From: Combretum micranthum
Taxonomy: Eukaryota; Streptophyta; Magnoliopsida; Myrtales; Combretaceae
Assembly (NCBI GenBank): GCA_024138025.1
Contig: JAMXBD010000717.1
Span: forward strand, 186,001-250,000
Reading direction: 5' to 3'
DNA length: 64,000 nt
Of the stretch, positions 12,225 through 23,161 are shown piece after piece. The stretch's first letter is position 1. Every line of letters begins with the position of its first letter. The position numbers and the translations under genes are program-made. The notes below the pieces were generated by a model. That model was not told where the DNA came from and ran no database searches. It saw only the letters and a program-made list of their open reading frames with translations.

Positions 12225-13621
12225 ACTACACCTCGGCCTCTAGGGTTAAGAGCGCTAGATTGTCGGACTTAAACTACTCTATTCCACTTAGGGTTTCCGG
12301 GTGATTTTCCGGTTTAGATCTTTGCCAATTTGGAAACTGATATTTTATGTTTATACAACACATCTGATTTGAGAAATTTATCTTAAATTTTATTTTTGTA
12401 AGTATTTAATATCTTTTAACATTTTCGGAATTCTTGATTTGGGTTTCATTTCCGAAAGTTAATCGTTATTTACTTTTTAATAATTTGTTTTTGGGCTTTA
12501 TATTACGTGATTTTATAAGTCGGAGTTAAATATGAAATTTGTCATATGTAGTAGTCTTGGATTTGAAGTATGTTTAGTTCTTTTTTTGTTTTTAAGGATT
12601 CTTATTTTCCTCAAGATTAAGAAGTTTCTGGATTCGTTTGTGATTTAGGACTAATGGAAATTCGGTTTTAATTTAGAGTCATTTTTAGAGTTTATTTTCA
12701 AATTTCATCTTGGAATTATTTACTGAAATTTTCCAAGGCTTACATTAATGCTCACTAATCTAACTTTTATTTATGCTTTTACGTTCTTGCAATTTATTTA
12801 TTTCATTTCATGAAAATAATCAAGAATAGTCATTTTAGTCTTAGACTTGTCCTTATCAAGCCAAAATGTTTTGTTTTTTTTTCTTTTCTTTTTTTGACTT
12901 GTCCATAATCTAAGTTTGGGGAACCTTGACATAAATCTAAGACTGCCATATTTTTCTTTTTATTTTCTTGCTTCTCTCTTTCTTTTTATGGAACTTGTTC
13001 ATGTCTAATTTCTGGGAAGCCTAAATGCAAGCTAAGACTTCTTAATACTGGATGTTACATATATGTTTATTTAATCTTCTATGTCTTTTATTCTCTATGT
13101 GAAATATTTTATCATACTACATAGCTATAAGTTCATATTCGTGCATGATCATAGGATTGTGTTGTTATCTTCATAAAAATCTTCAAGACAACAAAAGGAA
13201 TTATTTTCTTTCATTAAAAAATAGAACTCAACTCTAAAGAAAAGTAATTTTCAACACTTAGGAGAAACTTTCATTAAGACTTAGGAAATGGTCCATCTAT
13301 ATACTTTTCAAACTATTAAAACAATTTTTGTCATGAATTTTCAATGTTGATAATTATTTGCTATACAATGTTTCTTGAAAACTTATTTATAAAGTATATA
13401 CCAACATCTTGAAAAATATTAAGAACAAATTAAGTTTTTTTAAGTCAAGATTAAATCTGAATCACTAGTCCAACATTCACTTAGGAAAAATTTCCGTTAA
13501 AACTTAGGATCATGATTCAACAACATCCTTTTCAAAAACTCAAACAAATTCATCATACATTTTTATTAAACTAGATTAAATTTTTGTGAAATCTATCTCA
13601 TATAAAACCGTAGATCGTTCA
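12225..13621. other. Unassigned AT-rich repeat-like DNA
   Basis: No gene is seen. Two related stretches near 12840 and 12895 contain ACTTGTCC and a CTAAGTTTGGGGAA word, reminiscent of untranslated parts of plant Gypsy elements. A short motif, ACTTAGGA with neighbouring words, recurs near 13257 and 13480. It is probably transposon-derived; the family is not recognised. Confidence 0.4.
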
Positions 13622-14053
13622 TGTTTAATCATTAAGAATTAAAATAAATAAACGAAAGCGTACTTGAATTCATAGCAATCAATGAAGAGCCGTATGGTTG
13701 GCCTTCCAGATCAACACGTTTTCCTTCAGAGATCTCTTTAGTTTTCTCTCTGCACTCTCTGATGATGGGATTCACAAGAGATTAGAAAAATATTATACGT
13801 GTGACCTAGGAACCATAACCACTATTTATAGAGATAACTCTGTGTTATCTTTTGGTATTTCTATTTTAGCCCATCGTAAAAATAGAAATTACGCATAAGG
13901 TCTCTATACATTAAAGGGACATACCCTATTAGATACGTCAAAGCCCAAATACCTAAACCTTATTAATCACTTTTAATTGAGCTTAACTTAATGTGACAGC
14001 CTGTAACACAATTATTTCACATATAATATCAACGTTGGATTAAGCATCCAATA
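13622..14053 (-). mobile_element. 3' LTR of a minus-strand Copia element
   Basis: Read on the minus strand, the LTR starts TATTGGATGCTTAATCC, directly after a polypurine-like AAGTGGGAGAT (14054-14066). It carries a CTCTATAAATAGTGG TATA box (plus coordinates near 13820-13835) and ends near ATTAAACA. Its distance from the RNase H tail at 14524-14628 fits a Copia 3' end. The usual TGTTGG start has mutated to TATTGG. The left boundary is less certain than the right. Confidence 0.6.
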
Positions 14054-14523
14054 ATCTCCCACTTGGACTATATGTGTAAGCTTATAATTATGTTTTGCCA
14101 AAAGACAACCATATGAGCTCAAATTTTCCGTGACGACCATAAATGTATCTATAACCAATTCGATCCATCAACCATATCAACATAAGAACAAAGCAGTATT
14201 CATTACATTTATCGTAACTCAACCAATCAATGGTCACGGTATCGATACAATTGAATGAAATGGATCATGATATGGATGTGTGGCAAGGAAATTCCATGCA
14301 GTGTGATCTTAACATGTTTATTTCCTATTAGTCTACCATAAACCTTAGTGAGATCAAATCATAAACCAAAATAAGAGTGTAAGCAAACAAAAAATACTTT
14401 ATTTCTACATAAAATCCATAAAACATAATAAAACCGAAAACAAAAAAATTAAGGTTTGTCTATGACATAAAAGCATTCAAGACGACGAACTCCCACTAAA
14501 ATTGAACATCACTTAAGGGGATG

Positions 14524-14628
14524 ACACCCATATGAGCAGTGTGCTAATGGAACACCTTAGGTTGCACTCCTTTAGTAAGTAGATCCGCAATCATAGAGTT
14601 TGGTTCAAGAGAGAATGTAGACTTTGGA
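14524..14628 (-). pseudogene. Copia RNase H C-terminus (truncated polyprotein)
   Basis: The minus strand reads EPNSMIADLLTKGVQPKVFH and then a stop. This is the standard C-terminal tail of Ty1/Copia RNase H (the ADxLTKG motif), and H-x-A-H-M-G-V-like codons follow the stop. Upstream coding sequence is absent: at about 14628 the similarity ends abruptly and a plus-strand Copia begins. The fragment belongs with the 13622-14053 LTR, and the 470 bp between them are the element's untranslated 3' region. It is a remnant of an element other than the plus-strand one. Confidence 0.8.
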
Positions 14629-17203
14629 AGACATAGTAGGGTAAAGGTAAAGGTGAAGAAAAAAGTGAAGACATAACTGCTACAACAGTAGATGGTGAAA
14701 TTATTGCTACCTGGGATGAGTATTGTGTTAGCCTTAAAGGTCATGATAGTGACTGGATTATTGATTATGGTGCCTCCTTTCATGTAATAGCACATGGTGA
14801 ATCTTTCTCATCTTATATTGCTGGTAATTATGGCAATGTTAGGATGGGAAACAATGAGACATAAAAAATTATGGGCATTGGAAATGTTGTTTTAGAGACT
14901 AACATTGGTTGCAGGCTCATTCTCAGAGTTATCAAACACGTTCCAAATATCCTCCTAAATCTTATATTTACAGGGAAACTTGATGATGAAGAATATAATC
15001 GTCACTTTGGTGAAGGAAAATAGAAGCTCGCCAATGGTTCTCTCATAGTGGCAAAAGGAAAGAAGAGTAATGCCTTTTACTTAATGTCAGTAAAGCTAAG
15101 TAAAGAAGATGTGAATTTAACAAATGATACTTCAATAGAGCTTTAGCATAAGTGGCTTGGTCACATGAGTGAGGAAAGGGCTTCAAACACTTGTAAAGAA
15201 ACAACTTTTGCCTGATGTAAAAGGTACTCCTTTGGAAACTTGCATTGATTGTCTTGCTGGTAAACAACATAGGGTTGTATTTAAGAGAAATATACCTATT
15301 AGGAAATCTCATATATTGGATTTGGTTCACACAGATGTGTGCTATATGAAAGATAGGTTAGTAGGCAGTGCTCTTTACTTTGTGACATTTATTGATGATT
15401 ACTCTATAAAATTGTAGACTTTTGCTTTGAAATCCAAATATCAGGTTCTGGATGTGTTTAAGTATTTTCACAGTAGAGTGGAAAGAGAAACAGGAAGACA
15501 GTTGATATGTGTTCGGGCAGATAATGGTGAATATAGAGGAATGTTTGATGAATACTACAGTGATCATGGATTAAACTAAAGAAGACAGTTCTAAAGACCC
15601 CACAGTAGAATGGCGTTGCAGAGAGAATGAATCGCACAATTACAGAGCGAGTGAATTGTATGTTATCTCATGGTAAGTTGCCTAAATCTTTTTGAGAAGC
15701 AGTTATGAGGACAGCTGTCGACTTGATAAATCTATCTTCCTCTTATGCTCTGGATAGCGATATCCCAGAAAGAGTCTAGATAGGTCAAGATATTTATTAT
15801 GAACACTTACGAGTGTTTGGTTGCAAGGCTTTCGTGCATATTCCTAAAGATGAAAGAGCAAAGTTTGATGTAAATTCAAAGCAACGTATTTTTATGGTTG
15901 ATGCACATGATGAGTATGGATATAGATTATGCGATCCAGTTGAGAAAAAGATTGTCAGAAGCAAAGATGTGGTCTTTCTTGAAGAACAAACTATTGAAGA
16001 TATTGAGAAGGCAGAGAAGATAAAATCCTCAGGCGAGATCCCCAGCAGTGTAGATCCAATGCTCTCACTTGAAGATTCTAACAATGATGGAGGAGATGTG
16101 GAAGATTCAATTAAAGAGCCCTAATAGCCTAATCATCAAATTGAATTGAGGAGATCTTCAAGAGATTGAAGACCTTCAGTTAGATATAGTCCATATGCGT
16201 ATGTGATCCTGACTGATGAAGAGAGCCTGAATGTTATTAAGAGCCATGGTACATGAGCAGAAAAGAGAATAGGTTAAAGCCATGCAAGATAAGATGAAAT
16301 CTTTGCGTCAAAGCAAGACATATGATTTGGTAGAACTACCAAAGGGCAAGAGACCATTGAAGAATAAATGAGTATATAGATTGAAGACTGATGAAAATAG
16401 CTTACAACTAAGGTACAAGAAAAGATTAGTTGTGAAGGGGTTCAGTCAGAAGGAAGGTGTTGACTTTGATGAGATTTTCTCACGAATGGTGAAGATGGCT
16501 TCCATTTGGGTTGTATTCAGTATTGCAGCTTGTTTGAACTTGGAAATTGATCAAATGGATGTGAAGGCAACGTTCCTTCATGGTGACTTAGAGGAAAAAA
16601 TCTATATGGAGCAATCTGAAGGGGTTTAAGGTCAAGGGGAAGGAGCATCTTGTTTACAAATTGAAGAAGAGCTTGTATGGGCTGAAACAGGCTCCAAGGT
16701 AGTGCTATAAGAAGTTTGACTCCTTCATGATTGGTTAGGGATATACCGGGACTCCATCAAATCATTGTGTTTTCATAAAAAAAATTTAACACTGGTGAGT
16801 TAATTATTCTCCTATTATATGTTGATGATATGCTGATTATTAGCCATGATGCCAAGAAAATACATGATCTGAAAATTGCTTTGAGCAAGTCTTTCTTTAT
16901 GAAAGACTTAGGATCAACTGGTCAAATTCTCGATATAGGAATTGTTCGTGATAAGAAGAGCCAAAAATTTTGGTTATCACAAGAGAGACACCTAGAAAGG
17001 GTTTTAGAGAGATTCAACATGAGTAAGTCAAAACCTGTTTGTCATCCACTTACAAGTCACTTTAAACTCAATTCTCATCAGTGTCCTAAAAGTGAAGCAG
17101 ATAAAGAAGACATAAAAAAGATTCGTTATGCCTCTGTAGTTGGCAGTCTAATGTATGCTATGGTATGCACTAGACTAGGTGTTGCTAATGTTGTTAGTGT
17201 GGT
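14629..17203 (+). pseudogene. Decayed Tnt1-like Ty1/Copia polyprotein, protease to reverse transcriptase
   Basis: Domains appear in Copia order. A protease trace WIIDYGASFHV (about 14755) has the active-site DSGA changed to DYGA. A GAG-pre-integrase region HKWLGHMSEE (about 15150) precedes the zinc-binding CIDCLAGKQH. Integrase catalytic neighbourhoods TFIDDYS (about 15390) and VRADNGEYRG (about 15512) follow. The integrase C-terminal region is at 15813-16124. Reverse transcriptase has QMDVKATFLHGDLEEKIY (about 16550) and YVDDML (about 16820). Many stops and frameshifts break every domain, so no functional product is possible. The 5' LTR, leader and most of gag are missing: the copy starts at about 14629 against a minus-strand Copia. 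The sequence is most like the Tnt1/Tork group by motif wording. It is interrupted at 17203 by a solo LTR and resumes at 19660. Confidence 0.9.
17199..17203. repeat. Target site duplication GTGGT, left
   Basis: Precedes the TG of the LTR at 17204; an identical GTGGT is at 19655-19659. Both lie within Copia coding sequence. Confidence 0.9.
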
Positions 17204-17620
17204 TGTCGACATCCCATTTTTGCCCACTTTTTAAAAATAAAAATACAAAAAATGAAAAATTCAAATAATCATAAAAGGATAGAAAATACAATAAAAATTG
17301 AAAATTATAAAAAAAAAATACAAAAAGATTAGCAACAAAATTACCAAATTAAAAAATACTATAAAAAATTAAAAAAAAAAGAGAGAAAAGAAACTCAGAA
17401 AAAACCTCATCTTTTTAGTAAATAAGCCTTTTAGAATTAAAATAAAAAATTAGAAAACGAAAAAAAATATAAAAAATATTTCATATTAGTGCACTGGGCT
17501 ATTTTGAAAATTAATATGGTGCTTGGACCTATATCAAATTTGGCCTATTTTTATTGAAAATGCGTTTGGCCTGGTTTAAATGATTTAAATGAATTTTAGG
17601 TGAGGAAATGAATCAAAAGC

Positions 17621-17690
17621 CAAGCATAACTTAGTTGGTTAAGGTTGAGGAGTACCGGGAGGGGGGTCGGAGTTCGATCCATGCAAGCAA
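17621..17690 (+). other. tRNA-like A-box/B-box pair inside the LTR
   Basis: TTAGTTGGTTAAGG (17631-17644) resembles a pol III A box, and GGAGTTCGATCC (17669-17680) resembles a B box, about 25-40 nt apart as in tRNAs. I see no cloverleaf with a paired acceptor stem. It may be a fossil SINE or tRNA-derived piece, or chance. Confidence 0.35.
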
Positions 17691-17929
17691 CACAATGGGA
17701 ATATTTTTTTAGGAGCGTGCATTGCCACTCATGTGTGCCCTTTCAATTTCTATCCGTTATGTTATTTAAAAGTGTGAATTATTCTAGAATTTAAATCGTT
17801 TAAATGTGGATTTGAGATTAATAATGAAATGATTCGTAACTCCCCCAACCCTACAAGTTCCGTAACCTCTGATCTTTTCACTTACTTGTAACGGCCATTA
17901 ATGGCCGTGCATCCCTCCATCTTCCTCCA

Positions 17930-17945
17930 TGCTCCTATAAAATGA
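17930..17945 (+). promoter_or_regulatory. LTR TATA box
   Basis: CTCCTATAAAATG is followed about 35 bp later by a CAACAGACAGAG leader and CT-rich sequence, a plausible U3/R boundary for the solo LTR. Confidence 0.45.
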
Positions 17946-18191
17946 CGATCAATTCCTCCTCTTCAACAGACAGAGATCGAAACATAGAAAATAGATTAAA
18001 AAATATATATCTCTCTGGCAGCTCTCTTTCTCAAATCTCTCTTGTTCTCTCTCTCTCAACACCTCTATCTCCAGCATACACCAAACCCAGACCATGATCA
18101 GACACTTCAACCATTACCACCACTACACGTCCCAGCCTCCGACGAAGCTGACCAGATCATTTGACAAGGTTCCAAAAATTTTTTTTTATTA

Positions 18192-18310
18192 GTTATTATT
18201 ATTGTTGTTGTTGTTGTTGTTGTTATCATCGTCATTGTTGTTGTTGTCATCGTCGTCATAGTTGTTGTTGTCGTCGTTGTTGCTATTGTTGCTGTTGTTG
18301 TTGTTGTTTT
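18192..18310. repeat. (GTT/GTC)n trinucleotide repeat
   Basis: Imperfect GTT, GTC and ATC triplets over about 120 bp inside the solo LTR. Confidence 0.9.
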
Positions 18311-19654
18311 TTCTATAAGATATATTAATGTAATGCATAAAAAAACTAGAAAATAGTAAGAAATAAAAAGGAAAAACAAACAAAAAAATAAAAAAATAAC
18401 AAAAAATATATGTAAGTATAGATATTTGTGATGTACTATCATTTTAGGTACAAAAAAAAAAGTTTTAGTATATAAATGCAATTAGTAAATAAATTTTAAA
18501 TTAGATTATAAAGACAAAAAAAATATATATGTATGTGTGAGTATAATTATATCTGTGTGACATATTCCTAATGATGATGTAAATAAATAAAATTTTAGAG
18601 TATAATTTTCAATAAAAAATAAATTATAAAAACAAAAAAATAATAATAATAGGTTTGTTAGTTTTATTTATTATTAATATCATTATTATTATCATTTGTT
18701 ATTAGTATTGTCATTGTCATATCATGTATTATAATTATTAAATCGCGATTGTTTAGTTGAAGGATTAGTTATTAGCATTTGCGAAATGTTTGTGATATCT
18801 TGAGCATGTTTTAGTTACCTTATAAATTTTTTTATTTATATAAAAAAAAGAAAAATTTACAAAACAAATTTTTTTCTCTCTCTATATATATATTTAGCAT
18901 AATATTATAAGAAAGAAAAAATGTTTTCCTAGCTTTTATTTAATTATATCATCTAGTTATTTTCTAAATTAACAAAAACAATAAACAAGTTTTTTCCAAA
19001 ATTAGTGTCTTTTAGGAATTTAAAAAAAAAACATAAAAATTAGATTTCTTTAGGAATTTCCAAAATAAAAATTGATTAAATACTTAAATTTGGAGGGTTT
19101 TCAAAATTAAGAAATACAAACAAATTAAAAATTTTATAAAAACGAACTATGGGGACCTGATTCCGGCTAGCAGATACGTAGGCACCTGCGGGGCGGTTAC
19201 AAAAATTAAAAACTTTTAGGATCCTTATTTTTAAAACAAAAACAAAATATATATATATATTTGCAAACAAATAAATTCCTTTTTATAAACAAAAAAATTG
19301 AAAAATTAAAATTAAAAAATCCAAAATTACCTCTTTGGCCCATATAATTTAAGATTTCTAAGGCCATCCAAGCCTAGATAACCGTTTAGGTTTTAAAATA
19401 GTAGCCCCCAGACTTAGCAATTTCTGGTTTTTCGAATACTAGTAGCCGAGCTAGAAACCAAACCACCCATTTGGTTTCTGGTTTACCTTTTTTTCGACTT
19501 TAGTCGGTGGCGACTCCAATCAAAATATTTTTCAGAAAACCGGGCTTTTTACGAAAACCCTACTAGTTCCTTGTCGAGTGGTCTGTATCAAATGGACTGA
19601 GTTTGATATGGATAGGGATCTTTAGGAGAAAAGGAGCAAAATTCGGGCTCGACA

Positions 19655-19659
19655 GTGGT
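19655..19659. repeat. Target site duplication GTGGT, right
   Basis: Exact copy of 17199-17203. Confidence 0.9.
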
Positions 19660-20222
19660 TAGTCGCTATCTCTCAAATTCAGGTAAAGAATATTGGAGTT
19701 TAGTTAAATGGATTCTTAGGTATCTCAGGGGCACTTCCAAATTATGTCTGCAATTTGGTGGTAGTAAGCTTGTGTCAGAAGGGTTTTTAAATGCTGATAT
19801 GGCTAGAGATCTTGATTCCAGGAAGTCAACTTCAAGTTATGTGATTACTTATATAGGGGGAGCAGTATCTTGGTAATCAAAATTGCAGAGGTGTGTTGCA
19901 CTGTCTACCACTGAAGCAGATATATTGTTGTGACTCAAGCTTGCAAGGAAGTATTGTGGATGAAGAAGTTTTTAGAAGAACTGGGTTAAGAGCAAGAAGA
20001 CTTGAGGCTGTTTTGTGATAGCCATAGTGCTATACATTTAAGTAAGAATCCAACATTCCATTCTAGATCTAAACGCATTGATGTTAGATATCATTGGATT
20101 CGAGATGTATTGGAATCAAGGCTTTTGAAGCTGGAGAAGGTCCATACTGATAAAAACAATTGAGATATGATGATTAAAGCTCTATCCAAGACAAACTCAT
20201 TTGTTGCAAATAGATAATAGGT
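19660..20222 (+). pseudogene. Copia polyprotein continued: end of RT and RNase H
   Basis: It resumes the reading interrupted at 17203. RYLRGTSKLCLQFGG and LNADMARDLDSRKSTSSYV (RNase H, the usual DADMAGDLD region) run to GGAVSW and then a stop. The frame continues through CVALSTTEAD, WMKKFLEELG, FCDSHSAIHLSKNPTFH and KRIDVRYHWIRDVL, to a degraded DMMIKALSK tail. Several in-frame stops are present. It is followed by the polypurine tract and 3' LTR, so with 14629-17203 it forms one Copia element lacking its 5' part. Confidence 0.9.
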
Positions 20223-20243
20223 TTAATGGAATCGCCCATATGA

Positions 20244-20258
20244 GTTGGAAGGGGAGTT
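20244..20258 (+). promoter_or_regulatory. Polypurine tract of the plus-strand Copia
   Basis: TTGGAAGGGGAGTT lies directly upstream of the LTR start TGTTGGGTTATGG, the expected plus-strand priming site. Confidence 0.75.
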
Positions 20259-20941
20259 TGTTGGGTTATGGATCCTACTCATATTAGTCTGTAACTTGTG
20301 ACAAAGGAAATCTTAAATATATTAGATGTATATTTAGAAGAAGACTTGAAAAATAAGGAGATTTGTGCAACAATGAAGCATAAAATAAGCATATGCTGGC
20401 CATAGGAGGGGTAGCCTTCAACAACTTAAATGCCAGCATTCAATATTTGCTGAATTGAAGACTTGTTTCAAACCTGGCCCAAAGCCGCAGACATTGTGCC
20501 GGCCTTCAACATAAGCTGGCCTTAAGATAACTGGTGTAGGGGCTGGCTTATGTGCCTACGAATTTCTCCTTTGTTGTTTCATATAAATACTTCTTATTTT
20601 GTCTTAAGATAACAACTTAGCTACCTAGAAAACCCAGAGAGAAGCTTTAGAGAGAGAGAGAGAGTGACTTGTTGCTGCTATTATTGTTGAGATCCACCGT
20701 CGTGGTGAAGATTTGTGATCCACTAGTGTTATCTAATGAAGAAAAATTGTGTAATCTCATTATTGTTGATGGTGAAATAATTACTTGCGTTGTAGTCCCG
20801 TGGTTTTTCCCTAATTGGGGTTTTCCAAGTTGAATCCTAGTGCTTCTTTTCTGATTTTATTTTCTATTTATTATTCTTGTTATCGTGATAGGCAAGAGGA
20901 AAAATAACGTTGTTATTACAGGTCGTTAGATTTTTCCAACA
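20259..20941 (+). mobile_element. 3' LTR of the plus-strand Copia (683 bp)
   Basis: It runs from TGTTGGGTTATGG to TTTTTCCAACA, with the inverted TGTTGG/CCAACA ends common in Copia LTRs. A TATA box CATATAAATACTT lies near 20580, followed by a GA-rich leader with a (GA)n run at 20650-20664. The U3 holds a GC-richer block (20395-20550) with repeated GCTGGCC, TGCCAGC, GTGCCGGCC and GGGGCTGGC words. No partner 5' LTR is present in the window. Confidence 0.8.
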
Positions 20942-21407
20942 TATATATAGTAGCACTAAGAGAACAATCTCACTTCTAAATAATATGAGACTTCTTTTTC
21001 TGTCATGACCACTTTTAGAGTTTACTTTAGTCTCATATTACTAATATTTTAACTTATATTAGATGTATTTGTATAAAAATAAATGTACATCCGTGATTGG
21101 TCTATCTATTAGAAGCGATTTGGGTCCTAGCCTTGGACCAATGGGTTTAAGTTGGTAACTGATATAATACCATCCATCAGGGATGTCTATATGATACCAT
21201 AAGGTGGTACCTTACCTCCTGTGTGTTTTTAAACCTTAAGGCTTTATAAATGCTATAGTTATGTCATTCCCAAATTAAAGATAAGATATTACTTAAACAT
21301 TACATTATGTTTAATTTACCTTTATTCATTGTCGCTGCAAACAAAATGTGGAAGGGAACCAAAATTTTACATATATATAAGATGATGCACATTGTATTTA
21401 CTAGTTA
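20942..21407. other. AT-rich intergenic DNA
   Basis: No gene or element end is recognised. It is the host sequence between the Copia 3' LTR and the TRIM. Confidence 0.5.
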
Positions 21408-21975
21408 CTATTAGGACACAAGTGCGAGTGAGAAAAATCTCAGACGGGAAATATATGACTTATATAAAGGGATTATAAGAAAGAAAACCCATTAACCTAC
21501 TTTAAGGTTTTGGATTATATATGGTGTCAACTCCATTAGTTTCGTCTTTTATGAGATCCGTTAGTTGAATTTCTTCCAAGTAAACACTCTTCCTCTTCTA
21601 ACAAGAGATATCAGAGCTGATTTGGGAAAACTCCCATGGGTGACCCTTCATTTCAAAAGAAGAGATTTGTTTGTAAGACCCATGATGTATGGTGAGTGGG
21701 TGGGAAGCAAGCCACTTATAGAAAAATGGGTTTAGTAAAGTCAATTTGATAACTTTTGATAAGACTGCAAGGTTTACAGTCAAAGAGAGTAAGATCTAAG
21801 CCAATTGTGAAAGCCCAGACTTGAGGAGGAAATTGTTAAAATATAAGTATGAGTTAGAAAAATCTAATATGAGAAATATGAGACTTATGTGAATGGTTTA
21901 TATGAGAGAAAACTCATTAACTTAATACCTCAAAGTTTTTGGTTATGTATAATGTGAGGCTTATCAGTGTTAACA
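21408..21975 (+). mobile_element. TRIM (terminal-repeat retrotransposon in miniature)
   Basis: Two direct LTRs (about 21408-21603 and 21834-21975) share an AAGTNYGAGTNAGAAAAATC block and a following GAGAAAACTCATTAAC-type block. A primer binding site AGATATCAGAGC (21606-21617) follows the left LTR and resembles the standard initiator-Met site TGGTATCAGAGC. A polypurine tract TTGAGGAGGAAAT precedes the right LTR, which starts TGTTAAAATA and ends TGTTAACA. The internal region is only about 230 bp and noncoding. The right LTR lacks about 50 bp present in the left one. The ORF at 21598-21783 (minus) is a chance frame across the internal region. Confidence 0.75.
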
Positions 21976-22056
21976 TTCCCTCCTACTAGCTACTACCATT
22001 AATATTATTGTCTAGAGATGTGATGATGTGACTTCCACACATGGAGTAGTTACAAC

Positions 22057-23161
22057 TGTAATCCCTAAGAATTTTCCTATCTTAACTCAAGATCATGACA
22101 TAGTAGCTACTCAAATATCACTAACCTCTTATATCATGTGACATAACTAAGAATTTGTTTACTCAATGATGAGAATAAATAATTCTCAAGGTAGTAAAAA
22201 ATACCAAAAGACAAAATTACATCATAAAGGTCAAAATCCCGCTAACTATAGTTGTATGACTAATTACCAAGTGTAGATCGAATGACTAAATTTTTAGAGT
22301 ATATTGATTAGCAAACGATAGCTTAGAAATGAATCTCTACAGTTGAAATATACCCAGTAGAACCTAAAAACAAGCTTAGATTTCAAATTCGAAACTTAAA
22401 TTTAGACTTAAACATTTGAAACAAGAGAGTAAGAATATAATGAACGTAAATAGCGTCAGATCTAAATATTTACCCTTAAGGCTTTAAACCCTTATCGGGT
22501 AAGTAAAAACCCTAATATTATATAATTGCATAGATAAGAAACACTAGAAATTAGTTCAAAATTATCATTTATGAAATTTTACACCTAAAAATAATCCTTA
22601 ATAATTTTGTCTTGAATTAATAAATAATTTGTTTGTTTACTCATCAATATCTATCTGATATCGTAAATTTATTCGTCTTATATATATTATAATTACCTAA
22701 TCTAATTTCTATGTATGGGATCTCCTAAAATTTCTAAGACACTAGCTACATGTACGGTGGGAAAGTAGTAGGCGTGGTAGCAACTGTAAATTCTGGAGAA
22801 ATCCTTCATTAGATGCTTTGATAGTAAATACTTCTACACACACACAAAAAAAAATTAAAGGATCACTTCCTGATGTACATGCTTAGGTAGGAAATTCACC
22901 ACAAATATTGTTGTTTGCATTAAATATTAAACCAAAAGAAAATCTAAATTAATCATTACAATCTTTCAACACAAGAAACTTAAATAAGAAGCCATACAAT
23001 TTCCACCTTCATGATCGAAAATTTCAACTCCATTTTCTTTCCTTCACTGAAGTACCAACAACCAACAACAACTTCAAAAATACTTCCCTCCACTTAGATC
23101 TAAGTTCTTAGGAAAACAATACCATTCCCTTACACCAAGGCACCTTGAAAGAAAGAGGAGA
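22057..23161 (+). mobile_element. Old Gypsy-like LTR 'C', 5' part
   Basis: It starts TGTAATCCCTAAGAATTTTCC, close to the start of LTR A and, with gaps, to the sense start of LTR D (TGAAATAGCC then ATTTTCC). It is noncoding and AT-rich. It is split by solo LTR B at 23161/27228, where GGAGA is duplicated, and continues at 27228. The copy's own target duplication is not recognisable, consistent with age. Confidence 0.6.
23157..23161. repeat. Target site duplication GGAGA, left of solo LTR B
   Basis: Directly precedes the TG at 23162 and is repeated exactly at 27228-27232. Confidence 0.9.

Larger units (their letters stand above)
17204..19654 (+). mobile_element. Solo LTR (2.45 kb, TGTCGAC...CTCGACA) nested in the Copia
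   Basis: Ends are TGTCGACATCCC and GGGCTCGACA, flanked by GTGGT duplications. On both sides the Copia reading frame is recognisable (LGVANVVS before; VVSRYLSNSGKEYW after). Landmarks known from plant Gypsy LTRs are present: ATACGTAGGCACCTGCG near 19169 and GGTGGCGACTCC near 19506. A TATA box CTCCTATAAAATG lies near 17932, followed by CT-rich leader. No internal domains are present, so this is a solo LTR formed after insertion. It is unrelated to LTRs A to E. The ORFs at 18107-18481 and 18189-18383 (minus) are translations of the trinucleotide repeat inside it. Confidence 0.92.

Noticed and set aside
14005..14015. ATTAT as a possible right duplication for the LTR-like block starting at 6259
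   Set aside because: It lies inside a coherent Copia LTR, and no LTR end resembling the family precedes it.
18107..18481. ORF with poly-threonine and poly-asparagine tracts
   Set aside because: It is produced by the (GTT/GTC)n repeat inside a solo LTR.
21606..21700. Possible Cassandra-type 5S sequence in the TRIM, suggested by a CATGGGTGACC word
   Set aside because: The word lies in the internal region, not in the LTR, and no other 5S promoter boxes or 5S-like sequence are seen.
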